DNA of 64,000 nt from Nocardia sp. CDC159 (lineage in GTDB: Bacteria > Actinomycetota > Actinomycetes > Mycobacteriales > Mycobacteriaceae), in contig NZ_JAMRXH010000008.1 of assembly GCF_023740735.1 (NCBI RefSeq), positions 307,570 through 371,569 on the forward strand, written 5' to 3'. The position numbers were made by a program, and so were the translations under genes. The notes below the pieces were generated by a model that saw only the letters and a list, made by a program, of their open reading frames with translations, made no database searches and had not been told where the DNA came from. Positions 25,408 to 32,754 of the stretch are shown here, in pieces (position 1 is the stretch's first letter; each line of letters starts with the position of its first letter).

Positions 25408-26256
25408 TCAGGCCCCGGTCTCGGCCGCGCGGCGATAGCCGCGGATGGCCGGATAGGTGAAGACCACGATGAAACCGATGATCCAGGCCAGGGTCTGCAG
25501 CAGCGGCTCCGCCACCGGGCCGTCCCAGGCCAGTCCCCGCATGGCGTCGATGGCCGTACTCATCGGCTGGTACTGCACGACCTTCTGCAGCCACATCGGG
25601 TAGGCCATCACCGGGACGAAGCCGGAGTTGAAGAACATCAGCAGCGTATTGATGATGCCGATGATCTGCACCAGCATCACGCCCTCGGAAAAGGTGGCCA
25701 GCGCCGTGACCAGCACCGCGAAACCCACCCCGAACAGCACCGGAACCAGGATCATGGCCAGCGAGGCCAGCGGGCCGTTCCAGAAGCGGAAGCCGATGCA
25801 CACGCCGACCGCGATCACGAACAGCGTGGTGACCAGCACCCGGACCGCCTCGGCCAGCAGCCGCCCGGTCAACCCGGCGGCGCGGTGGATCGGCATGGTC
25901 CAGAACCGGCCCAGGAGGCCCGTGTACTTCTCGCCCTTGAAGCCGAGCGCGCTGACCACCGCCCCGGACATGGCCGCCACCAGCGTGATCAACGGGACCG
26001 TGCCGTAGACGCTGGGCATCCCGGTGGCGCTGGTGATCGAATCACCCAGTACCACGCGGAACATCAGCAGCGTCAGCGCCGGATACACCAGCGTCTGAAT
26101 GGTGGTCGCGGGATCGCGAGCCCACACCAGCAGCAATCGCTTGCACTGAATCAGGCTGTGCCGCACCCAGGTCGACAGCGCCCGCTCCGACGGCGGTGCG
26201 ACGCGCGGCAGCACGGCGACGCGGTCGGTTCGATCGGCAACTTCCACAGAACTCAC
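25408..26256 (-). CDS. ABC-2 type transporter permease (DrrC-like)
   Basis: 282 residues from GTG 26256, which overlaps the stop of the preceding permease as GTGA. About six helices in the ABC-2 pattern: FMVVL-type start RDPATTIQTLVYPALTLLMF, then VYGTVPLITLVAAMSGAVVSALGFKGEKYTGLLGRFWTMPIHRAAGLTGRLLAEAVR, the conserved mid-domain of DrrB/C proteins. Third gene of a drrABC-like operon; probably exports a lipid or drug. Confidence 0.8.
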   Translation of the reverse strand: MSSVEVADRTDRVAVLPRVAPPSERALSTWVRHSLIQCKRLLLVWARDPATTIQTLVYPALTLLMFRVVLGDSITSATGMPSVYGTVPLITLVAAMSGAVVSALGFKGEKYTGLLGRFWTMPIHRAAGLTGRLLAEAVRVLVTTLFVIAVGVCIGFRFWNGPLASLAMILVPVLFGVGFAVLVTALATFSEGVMLVQIIGIINTLLMFFNSGFVPVMAYPMWLQKVVQYQPMSTAIDAMRGLAWDGPVAEPLLQTLAWIIGFIVVFTYPAIRGYRRAAETGA

Positions 26257-27065
26257 GAACGCCTCACACTCGCCCAGATCGCCAGCGGCACAAAGAACAC
26301 CGCGAGTCCGCCCAGCCACAGCAGCGGCACCCACAGCACATCCCAGCTCACTCCGCCCGCCGCCATATCCCGCATGGCGAAGGAGAACTGCGAGACGGGC
26401 TGATTACGCACGAACGGCCGAATCCACGCGGGAAAGCCGCTTTCCGGCACGAACCCGCACGACAGCATGCCGAAGATCAGCGTCGGCAGCGTCAGCGCCT
26501 GGCTCAGCGACTCCGGGCTCTTGGTCAGACAGCCCAGCGCGTCGGCGCCGATCGCGAGCACCGTGCCGACCGCCAGGGAGAACACGCAGAACAGCGCGGC
26601 CTGCCAGAACCCGGCGACGAAGCGGAAACCGATCACATGCCCGAAGCCGAGGGCCGCGACGAGCGAGGTCACCGACCGCACCATCCCGGCCGAGATCCGC
26701 GAGGTGAGCGGCACCAGCGTGCCGATGGGCATGGTCTGCATCCGGGTGTTCAGCCCGGTCATCGATTCGAAGGCGGCGATCTGCGCATTCGACATCATCG
26801 TGAAGGCCATCGTCTGCAGCACGATGATCGGCATGACGAACTGGGCGTAGTCGATGCCCCGGAACTGCATGACGAATTTGAGCGGCAGATAGAAGCCGAG
26901 GGTGAAGACCAGCGGGGTGACGACGGCGACGATCAACTCGCCCTTGGTGGCCATCGTCCACACGATCCGGCCGGTCAATGCCCGCCACTGGGCGAAGCTG
27001 GAGAGCCGGGCCGTGGGCATGTCGGCGAACAGCCGGACCCGGGCGTCGAGGGTGGAAGCGGTCAC
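26253..27065 (-). CDS. ABC-2 type transporter permease (DrrB-like)
   Basis: 270 residues, GTG start overlapping the ATPase stop (GTGA). Six helices; ABC-2 signature FESMTGLNTRMQTMPIGTLVPLTSRISAGMVRSV and the late CGFVPESGFPAWIRPFVRNQPVSQF loop typical of DrrB-type exporters. With the neighbouring permease it would form the membrane heterodimer. Confidence 0.8.
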   Translation of the reverse strand: MTASTLDARVRLFADMPTARLSSFAQWRALTGRIVWTMATKGELIVAVVTPLVFTLGFYLPLKFVMQFRGIDYAQFVMPIIVLQTMAFTMMSNAQIAAFESMTGLNTRMQTMPIGTLVPLTSRISAGMVRSVTSLVAALGFGHVIGFRFVAGFWQAALFCVFSLAVGTVLAIGADALGCLTKSPESLSQALTLPTLIFGMLSCGFVPESGFPAWIRPFVRNQPVSQFSFAMRDMAAGGVSWDVLWVPLLWLGGLAVFFVPLAIWASVRRS

Positions 27066-28051
27066 CGGTGGCCACCCGAGCGGCCGGTGATGGATAGGAA
27101 CACATCGTCGAGCGACGGGCGACGCAGGGCGATATCGGCCAGGTCGACGGCGGCCGCGTCGAGACGGCGCAGCGCCTCGGCGAGGGTGGCCGCGCCGTCG
27201 GGGGCCGGAATGGAGACGCGGTCGGCGCCGTTCAGATCCCTGCGCACATGGTCGGGCACCAGATCACCGAGTGCGTCGACCGCGCGGAGCAGGCGGGAGG
27301 GGTCCAGCGGGACCACCTCGCAGTAGCTGCCGCCGGTCTTCTCCTTCAGTTCGTCGGCGGTGCCCTCGGCGATGACCGTGCCGCGATCGATGACGATGAT
27401 GTTGTCGCTCAGGACGTCGGCCTCCTCGAGGTACTGCGTGGTGAGCAGCACCGTGATGCCCTGCTCCTTGAGCGCGGTCACCAGGTCCCACACGCCCTGG
27501 CGGCTGCGCGGGTCCAGGCCGGTGGTCGGCTCGTCGAGGAACACCACCTCGGGGCGCACGACCAGGCCGCAGGCGATGTCGACGCGGCGGCGCATGCCGC
27601 CCGAATAGTGCCGCACCGCACGCCGACCGGCGCTGACCAGATCGAACTCCTCGAGCAGCGCGTCCGCGCGAGTGCGGGCGGCCTTCTTGGACAGGCCCAT
27701 CAGGCGGCCGAACAGTTCCAGATTCTCGCGGCCGGACAGATTCTCGTCCAGGGCGGCGTACTGGCCGGTCATCATGATCGAGCGCCGCACGCCCGCCGGA
27801 TCCCTGCTCACGTCGTGTCCGGCGACCACGGCCGTGCCGGAGTCGGGACGCAACAGGGTGGACAGGATCTTCACCGTGGTGGTCTTGCCCGCGCCGTTCG
27901 GGCCGAGGATGCCGAGGACTGAGGCGCGCGCGGCGGTGAAGCTGATGCCCTGCAGGGCATGGACCTCGCCGAAGGATTTGCGTACCTCCGATACCACCAC
28001 GGCGGGGTCACCCGGCGCGGGGTGCGATTCTGCGTTGTCCAAGCTCGGCAT
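27062..28051 (-). CDS. ABC transporter ATP-binding protein (DrrA-like)
   Basis: 329 residues from ATG 28051 (GGAGAG 3 nt upstream; the codon at 28099 is rejected). Walker A GPNGAGKTT, signature YSGGMRRRVDIA, Walker B VVFLDEPTTGLDPRSR and the C-terminal DrrA region (RPSLDDVFLSITGR). Belongs to the daunorubicin-resistance group; mycobacterial DrrABC exports cell-envelope lipids (PDIM). Here the substrate is unknown. The three genes overlap by 4 bp each and form one transcript. Confidence 0.88.
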   Translation of the reverse strand: MPSLDNAESHPAPGDPAVVVSEVRKSFGEVHALQGISFTAARASVLGILGPNGAGKTTTVKILSTLLRPDSGTAVVAGHDVSRDPAGVRRSIMMTGQYAALDENLSGRENLELFGRLMGLSKKAARTRADALLEEFDLVSAGRRAVRHYSGGMRRRVDIACGLVVRPEVVFLDEPTTGLDPRSRQGVWDLVTALKEQGITVLLTTQYLEEADVLSDNIIVIDRGTVIAEGTADELKEKTGGSYCEVVPLDPSRLLRAVDALGDLVPDHVRRDLNGADRVSIPAPDGAATLAEALRRLDAAAVDLADIALRRPSLDDVFLSITGRSGGHR

Positions 28052-28371
28052 CAACTCTCCACTATCGGGGCCGGGGCGTCGATTGGTGATCCCTTCCACC
28101 GGCGCCGATGTTACTGGTCGAGCAAACCGGTACCCACTTCATGATCCGGATATTTGTGTCGTTGCTCACAATTTGCCATACCTGTCGGTCCATCCAGGAA
28201 TCCGCGCTGGTCCAGCGACAGACCGAACGGTATGCGTCAAGAGTCGTTCCTTGTCCGCGCGACGGCCCCGCCCATAGTGTGGCGGACAAGGGGAACTGAC
28301 ACGACTCAGTTGTCCTCGGTGGCTGTGATCGCACCGCGCCGAGGGCATTTCGCCAGCGAGAAGGGTTACCA
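28052..28371. other. Intergenic region between the ABC exporter operon and the aldehyde dehydrogenase gene
   Basis: 320 bp with no gene I can support. It must carry divergent promoters. Its main visible structure is the inverted-repeat promoter at 28249-28291, described separately. Confidence 0.6.
28249..28291 (+). promoter_or_regulatory. Promoter with flanking inverted repeat upstream of the aldehyde dehydrogenase gene
   Basis: CCTTGTCCGC (28249-28258) and GCGGACAAGG (28282-28291) are perfect 10-bp inverted arms. Inside lie TTGTCC (28251-28256) and CATAGT (28273-28278), spaced 16 bp, a fair housekeeping promoter for the plus strand. The arms overlap the -35 and the expected start region, as an operator would. 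Confidence 0.5.
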
Positions 28372-29973
28372 ATGGCCGAGTCTGCCCGCGGCGCGAGCGA
28401 CGAGACCGAAGGCGGCAGCGTGCGTAACCACGAAGGGACCCGGGAGCGCCGCCAAGCGACACAGTCTCGTACGGCGGCAGCGCGTTCCACCGGATCGGGC
28501 CGCTCGCGGGTCCTGACGTCCTATGATCCGCGGACCGGGGAGGCCGTGGGCGACTACGCGATCATGGGCACGGGCGAGCTGACCCGGACGATGCGCGCCG
28601 CGCGATCGGCGGAGAAGTGGTGGGCGGCACTCGGATTCGCGGGGCGGCGGCGCTGGCTGCTGGACTGGAAGCGCGATATCGCCCGGCACGCCTCGGAACT
28701 GGTCGAGATCGTCTGCACCGAGACGGGTAAGCCCGGGGTGGACGCGGCCATCGAGGTCATGCTGGCGGTGGAGAATCTGGACTGGGCCGCGCGCAATGCC
28801 GAATCGGCCCTGGGCCGAAGGCGGCTTGGCTCGACCTGGCTCACCCGCAATCAGCGCGCCTCGGTCGGCCATCTGCCGCTGGGCGTGGTCGGCGTGCTCG
28901 GGCCGTGGAGCAATCCGGTGTTCACGCCGATGAGCTCGATCGCCTACGCCATGGCCGCGGGCAACGCGGTGGTGTTCAAGCCGAGCGAGCTCACCCCGGG
29001 GGTCGGGGTGTGGCTGGCCGAGAGCTGGGCCCGCCAGGCCCCGAATCAGCCGGTGCTGCAGGTGGTTACCGGCGATATCAGCACCGGGGCCGCGCTGTGC
29101 CGGGCGCGGGTGGACAAGATCGCCTATGCCGGACCCGAGGCCGGGGCGCGCGAGGTGATCTCACTGTGTGCGCAGACCATGACCCCGGTGGTGGTGGAGC
29201 GCGCGGGCAAGGGCGCGATGGTGGTACAGGTCGACGCCAAACTCGACGACGCCGCCGAGGCCGCGGTGTTCGGCGCCATGGCCAATGCCGGGCAGAGCGC
29301 GGCCGGGATCCAGCGGGCCTACGTCGCGGAGTCGGTCTACGAGCCGTTCCTGGAACGCGTTGTGGCCCAGGCCCGCAAGCTCCGCCCGGGCGGGGACCGC
29401 AAGGCCTCCTACGGCCCGATGATCCTGGAGTCGCAGGTCGAGGTGGTACGCCGCCAGATCAAGGACGCGCTCGCGCGCGGCGGCCGGGCCGTGGTCGGCG
29501 GGCTGGAATCGATCCGGGAGCCGTATATCGAACCCATCGTGCTGACCGAGGTGCCCGAGGACAGCCTGGCCATCACCGGCGAGGCGATCGGACCGGTGCT
29601 GATCGTGAACCGGGTCGCGACCATGGACGAGGCGGTGGAGCGGATCAATGCCGCCGACCACGGGCTGGCGGTGCCGGTGTTCACCCGCGACGTGGGCGCG
29701 GTACCCGAACTGGCCGAGCGGATCAGAACCGGTGTGGTGACGATCAATTCGTCGATGACCTATGCGGGCATCCCGTCGCTGCCCTTCGGCGGCGTCGGCG
29801 AGTACGGTCAGGGCCATGCCCACGGCGAGGCGGGTCTGCGCGAATTCAGCCGCACGCTGGCCATCGCGCAGAAGCGCTACCGCGCCCCGGTCAACCTGTC
29901 CACCTTCGACCGTCATCCGCGACATCTGCGGCTGGCCAAGGCCATCTTCCGGCTACGCCACGGACGCGTCTGA
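28372..29973 (+). CDS. Aldehyde dehydrogenase homologue lacking the catalytic cysteine
   Basis: 533 residues, GAAGGG upstream of ATG 28372. The ALDH fold is clear: PLGVVGVLGPWSNPVFTP, cofactor lysine region VFKPSELTP (K203), general base E276 in VVVERAGKG, and the C-terminal SLPFGGVGEYGQGHAHGEAGLREFS. At the nucleophile site the usual GQ-x-C reads N305-A-G-Q-S-A310, so Cys is replaced by Ala, and FTGS is YAGP. It is probably not a working aldehyde dehydrogenase; it may be a structural, binding or reductive variant. N-terminal 45 residues are polar and disordered-looking. Last 21 bp overlap the convergent MerR gene. Confidence 0.8.
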   Translation: MAESARGASDETEGGSVRNHEGTRERRQATQSRTAAARSTGSGRSRVLTSYDPRTGEAVGDYAIMGTGELTRTMRAARSAEKWWAALGFAGRRRWLLDWKRDIARHASELVEIVCTETGKPGVDAAIEVMLAVENLDWAARNAESALGRRRLGSTWLTRNQRASVGHLPLGVVGVLGPWSNPVFTPMSSIAYAMAAGNAVVFKPSELTPGVGVWLAESWARQAPNQPVLQVVTGDISTGAALCRARVDKIAYAGPEAGAREVISLCAQTMTPVVVERAGKGAMVVQVDAKLDDAAEAAVFGAMANAGQSAAGIQRAYVAESVYEPFLERVVAQARKLRPGGDRKASYGPMILESQVEVVRRQIKDALARGGRAVVGGLESIREPYIEPIVLTEVPEDSLAITGEAIGPVLIVNRVATMDEAVERINAADHGLAVPVFTRDVGAVPELAERIRTGVVTINSSMTYAGIPSLPFGGVGEYGQGHAHGEAGLREFSRTLAIAQKRYRAPVNLSTFDRHPRHLRLAKAIFRLRHGRV

Positions 29974-30339
29974 CCGACGCATGCAGCCCTTCAGGGAGTC
30001 GATATAGGCCGACATGGCGTCCCGGTTGCGGCTCAGCAGCTCGATCCGCGCCGAGAGCCGGTCGCGCTGATCCTCCAGGGTGGCAATGATTTCCGGGGAG
30101 GCATCGGCGAAGTGGATGTCGGTCGGATCGCCCAGACACGGCAGGATCTGCTTGATCAGGCGGGTGGGCAGACCCGCCTCGAGCAGACCGCGGATGTGCA
30201 GGACCTGCTCGACCAGCCGCTCGTCGTAGTCGCGATAGCCGTTGGCGCGGCGGGCGACCCGGATCAGGCCCTGCTCCTCGTAGTAGCGCAGCAGGCGCGG
30301 GGATGTCTCGGTGCGCTTGGCGAGTTCGCCGATTCGCAT
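29953..30339 (-). CDS. MerR-family transcriptional regulator
   Basis: 128 residues. N-terminal winged helix: MRIGELAKRTETSPRLLRYYEEQGLIRVARRANGYRDYDERLVEQVLHIRGL. A C-terminal coiled-coil dimerisation helix (LEDQRDRLSARIELLSRNRDAMSAYIDSLKGCM) follows. There is a single Cys near the C-terminus and one in ILPCLGDPT, and no metal-binding CxxxC loop, so it probably senses an organic or redox signal. Divergent from the deacetylase gene; the spacer carries a dyad placed as for MerR control. Confidence 0.85.
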   Translation of the reverse strand: MRIGELAKRTETSPRLLRYYEEQGLIRVARRANGYRDYDERLVEQVLHIRGLLEAGLPTRLIKQILPCLGDPTDIHFADASPEIIATLEDQRDRLSARIELLSRNRDAMSAYIDSLKGCMRRSDASVA

Positions 30340-30365
30340 ATGCCCTACCTCACAACCACTCTCGC

Positions 30366-30398
30366 TTGACCATCACATCTGTGTGAGGGTTTCAGCAT
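30366..30398 (+). promoter_or_regulatory. MerR-type promoter/operator for the deacetylase gene
   Basis: TTGACC (30366-30371) followed by a perfect dyad TCACA-TCTG-TGTGA (30373-30386). A weak -10-like stretch follows just before the start codon (CAGCAT at 30393-30398, spacing 21). A dyad in an over-long -35/-10 spacer is the classic MerR arrangement. The -10 assignment is uncertain. Confidence 0.45.
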
Positions 30399-30404
30399 AG
30401 GCGC

Positions 30405-31271
30405 ATGAGCACCGACATCACCCTCTACGACTACCGCCCCATCACCGAGCGCGAGCCGATCCACTGGCCCGAGGGCAAGCGGGTCGCGTTCTACGTGGGC
30501 CTGAATATCGAGCACTTCTACGTGGATCTGCCCGGCACCGCCACCTACGAGGGCACCACCTCCCTCACCCCCGACGCGCTGAACTACGGCTGGCGCGACT
30601 ACGGGCCGCGGGTGGGCATCTGGCGGCAGATCCAACTGCTCGACAAGTACGGCATCCGGGCCAGCGCCCTGCTCAATTCCGATGTGGGCGAGCGGTATCC
30701 GCAGATCATCGCCGCGGGGAGGGAGCGCGACTGGGCATGGCTGGCCCACGGCAGCAGCAACAGCCATCTGCATACGGGGCTGTCGATCGACGAGGAGCGC
30801 GGCGTGCTGCGCGATATCGTCTCGGCGATCGAGAAGAGCACCGGGCAGCGGCCGAAGGGCTGGATGGGACCGGGGCTGACCGAGACCTTCCACACCCCCG
30901 AGTTGCTGGCCGAACTGGGCCTGAGCTACGTGCTGGACTGGACCAACGACGATCAGCCGTATCGCCTGAACGTGCCGGGCATGCTGAGCGTTCCGTATTC
31001 GGTGGAGCTCAACGACATCGGCATCTTCGTCAGCAAGGGGCTCACCGGACCGGACTTCGTACGCATCGTGCGGGATCAGGTGGATCAGCTGCACGAGGAT
31101 GCCGCGGACAGCGGACGAGTGATGGCGTTGGCGCTGCATCCGTTCATCACGGGGCAGGCGTTCCGGCACCGGTATCTCGACGAGGCTCTCGACTACGTCA
31201 CCAATCACCCCGGGGTGTGGGTGACCACGAGCGATGAGATCGCCGAACGATATGCGGCGCAGGCGCGCTGA
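30405..31271 (+). CDS. Polysaccharide-deacetylase/allantoinase-PuuE-like protein
   Basis: 288 residues, no signal peptide. The NodB-homology fold is suggested by KRVAFYVGLNIEHFYVD, LLDKYGIRASALLNSDVGERYPQII, WLAHGSSNSHLHTGLS (His motif) and STGQRPKGWMGPGLTETFHTPELLAELGLSYVLDW. Cytoplasmic members of this type include PuuE allantoinase-like amidohydrolases and other deacetylases acting on small amides. The substrate is unknown. Divergent from, and probably controlled by, the MerR regulator. Confidence 0.75.
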   Translation: MSTDITLYDYRPITEREPIHWPEGKRVAFYVGLNIEHFYVDLPGTATYEGTTSLTPDALNYGWRDYGPRVGIWRQIQLLDKYGIRASALLNSDVGERYPQIIAAGRERDWAWLAHGSSNSHLHTGLSIDEERGVLRDIVSAIEKSTGQRPKGWMGPGLTETFHTPELLAELGLSYVLDWTNDDQPYRLNVPGMLSVPYSVELNDIGIFVSKGLTGPDFVRIVRDQVDQLHEDAADSGRVMALALHPFITGQAFRHRYLDEALDYVTNHPGVWVTTSDEIAERYAAQAR

Positions 31272-32519
31272 TCAGGCGCCGGTGACCGTGAGGTAGATCA
31301 GCAACAGGTTGAGCGCGCTGATGACGGCGGCGATCAGCCAGGCCAGCGCGGAGGTTACGCGATGGTTGGTGGCGTCGCCCATCAGAGCGCGATCACTGGT
31401 GAAGCGCACCAGCGGGATCAGCGCGAACGGGATGCCGAACGACAGCACCACCTGCGAGATGATCAGCGCGCGGGTGGGATCGAGGCCGACGGCCAGCACG
31501 AGCAGGGCCGGGATCAGAGTGACCAGGCGGCGCAGCAGCAGCGGAATGTGGCGGCGCAGCAGGCCACCCATGATCATCGCCCCGGCGTGGGCGCCCACCG
31601 AGGTGGAGGCCAGTCCCGAGGCCAGCAGGCCGACCGCCAGCAGCAGCGCCGCGCCGGGTCCCAGCGCGTCGCGCACTGCGGCGTGCGCGGATTCGAGGGA
31701 ATCGACATCGTCGCGGCCGTTGAGGGTGTTCGCGGCCATCAGCAGCATGGACAGGTTCACCGCACCCGCGATGAGCATTGCCAGGCCCACGTCGTAGCGG
31801 GTGATTCGCAGCAGCCGGGTGCGCACCGCGGGGGTCTCGGCATGTCCGTGCCGATCGCGCGACAGGCCCGAATGCAGATAGATCGCGTGCGGCATCACCG
31901 TCGCGCCGATCATCGCGGCGGCCAGCAGCACGCTCTCGGTGCCCGAGAACCGCGGCGTCAGCCCGCCCAGCGTGCCCGATACCGACGGCGGCGAAATCAC
32001 CACGCTGGCCATGAATCCGATCGCGATCACCGCGAGCATGCCGATGATGACGCGCTCGAACGGCTTCTGGCCACGGCGATTCTGCACGGCCAGCAGCGCC
32101 ATCGACACCACACCGGTGATGATCCCGCCGACCAGCAGCGGCAGGCCGAACAGCAGATTCAGCGCGATGGCACCGCCCACGACCTCGGCCAGATCGGTCG
32201 CCATGGCGACCAGTTCGGCCTGGCCCCAATAGGCCAGCCGCACCGGACGGCTCGACCGGTCGCGCACCACCTCCGGCAGCGTGCGCCCGGTGACCAGGCC
32301 CAGCTTGGCCGAGAGGAACTGCACCAGCGCGGCCATGATGTTGGCCATCACGATCACCCACACCAGCAGGTAGCCGAACTGCGCTCCGGCGCTGATGTTG
32401 GAGGCGACATTGCCCGGATCGACATAGGCGATGGCGGCCACGAATGCGGGACCGAGCAGAACCGCTGCCCCGCGCACCCGTTGAAAAGAGGAACGGGGGA
32501 CGGCTATCGCGGTGCTCAT
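31272..32519 (-). CDS. mntH: Nramp-type divalent metal transporter
   Basis: 415 residues, about 11 helices. Helix 1 metal motif DPGN (in AIAYVDPGNVASN) and helix 6 motif MPH (GATVMPHAIYLHSG) are the Mn/Fe-binding signatures of Nramp proteins. Proton-coupled manganese or iron import. No Shine-Dalgarno; a TAAACT -10 element ends 6 nt before the ATG, so the mRNA may be leaderless. An inverted repeat lies in the -35 region, suggesting metal-dependent repression (MntR/DtxR-type) by a regulator not in this window. Confidence 0.9.
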   Translation of the reverse strand: MSTAIAVPRSSFQRVRGAAVLLGPAFVAAIAYVDPGNVASNISAGAQFGYLLVWVIVMANIMAALVQFLSAKLGLVTGRTLPEVVRDRSSRPVRLAYWGQAELVAMATDLAEVVGGAIALNLLFGLPLLVGGIITGVVSMALLAVQNRRGQKPFERVIIGMLAVIAIGFMASVVISPPSVSGTLGGLTPRFSGTESVLLAAAMIGATVMPHAIYLHSGLSRDRHGHAETPAVRTRLLRITRYDVGLAMLIAGAVNLSMLLMAANTLNGRDDVDSLESAHAAVRDALGPGAALLLAVGLLASGLASTSVGAHAGAMIMGGLLRRHIPLLLRRLVTLIPALLVLAVGLDPTRALIISQVVLSFGIPFALIPLVRFTSDRALMGDATNHRVTSALAWLIAAVISALNLLLIYLTVTGA

Positions 32520-32525
32520 GAGAAG

Positions 32526-32531
32526 AGTTTA
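32526..32531 (-). promoter_or_regulatory. -10 element of a leaderless mntH promoter
   Basis: TAAACT on the minus strand matches TANNNT and ends 6 nt before the mntH ATG, placing the transcript start at or next to the initiation codon. There is no ribosome-binding sequence upstream of that ATG. Confidence 0.5.
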
Positions 32532-32533
32532 CG

Positions 32534-32562
32534 GGTAGCCGAACTTTTTGTTGAGAGCTACC
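32534..32562. promoter_or_regulatory. Inverted repeat in the mntH promoter
   Basis: GGTAGC (32534-32539) and GCTACC (32557-32562) are perfect 6-bp arms with 17 bp between, covering the region expected to hold the -35 of mntH. A candidate metalloregulator site. Confidence 0.4.
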
Positions 32563-32596
32563 TGGAAAATGTGAGGTTGTTCAAGGTGCGGGAATG

Positions 32597-32631
32597 CCCT
32601 GGCCTCGGTCGCTGGGCGACCGAGGCCAGGG
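32597..32631 (-). terminator. Long perfect hairpin downstream of mycolyltransferase 2
   Basis: A 16-bp perfect inverted repeat (32597-32612 and 32616-32631) around a 3-nt loop; the inner arms read GGCCTCGGTCGC and GCGACCGAGGCC. It follows the 26-bp repeat array and overlaps its last unit. Probably the terminator of the mycolyltransferase transcript; no T-run on the minus strand. Confidence 0.6.
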
Positions 32632-32745
32632 AATCGAGAGGTGGGTCGAGGCCAGGGAATCGAGAGGTGGGTCGAGACCAGGGAATCGAGAGGTGGGTCG
32701 AGACCAGGGAATCGAGAAGCGGATCGAGACCAGGGAATCGAGAGG
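32626..32745. repeat. 26-bp tandem repeat array (about 4.6 copies)
   Basis: Units start at 32626, 32652, 32678, 32704 and 32730 (the last partial), each beginning CCAGGGAATCGAGA and continuing GGTGGGTCGAGG with few differences. The copies are contiguous, without spacers. It ends 9 bp from the stop of mycolyltransferase 2. Likely a minisatellite with possible strain-to-strain variation. Confidence 0.85.
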
Positions 32746-32754
32746 ACGGAGTCC

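Noticed and set aside
32626..32745. CRISPR array
   Set aside because: The 26-bp units are directly contiguous with no unique spacers, and no cas genes are present.
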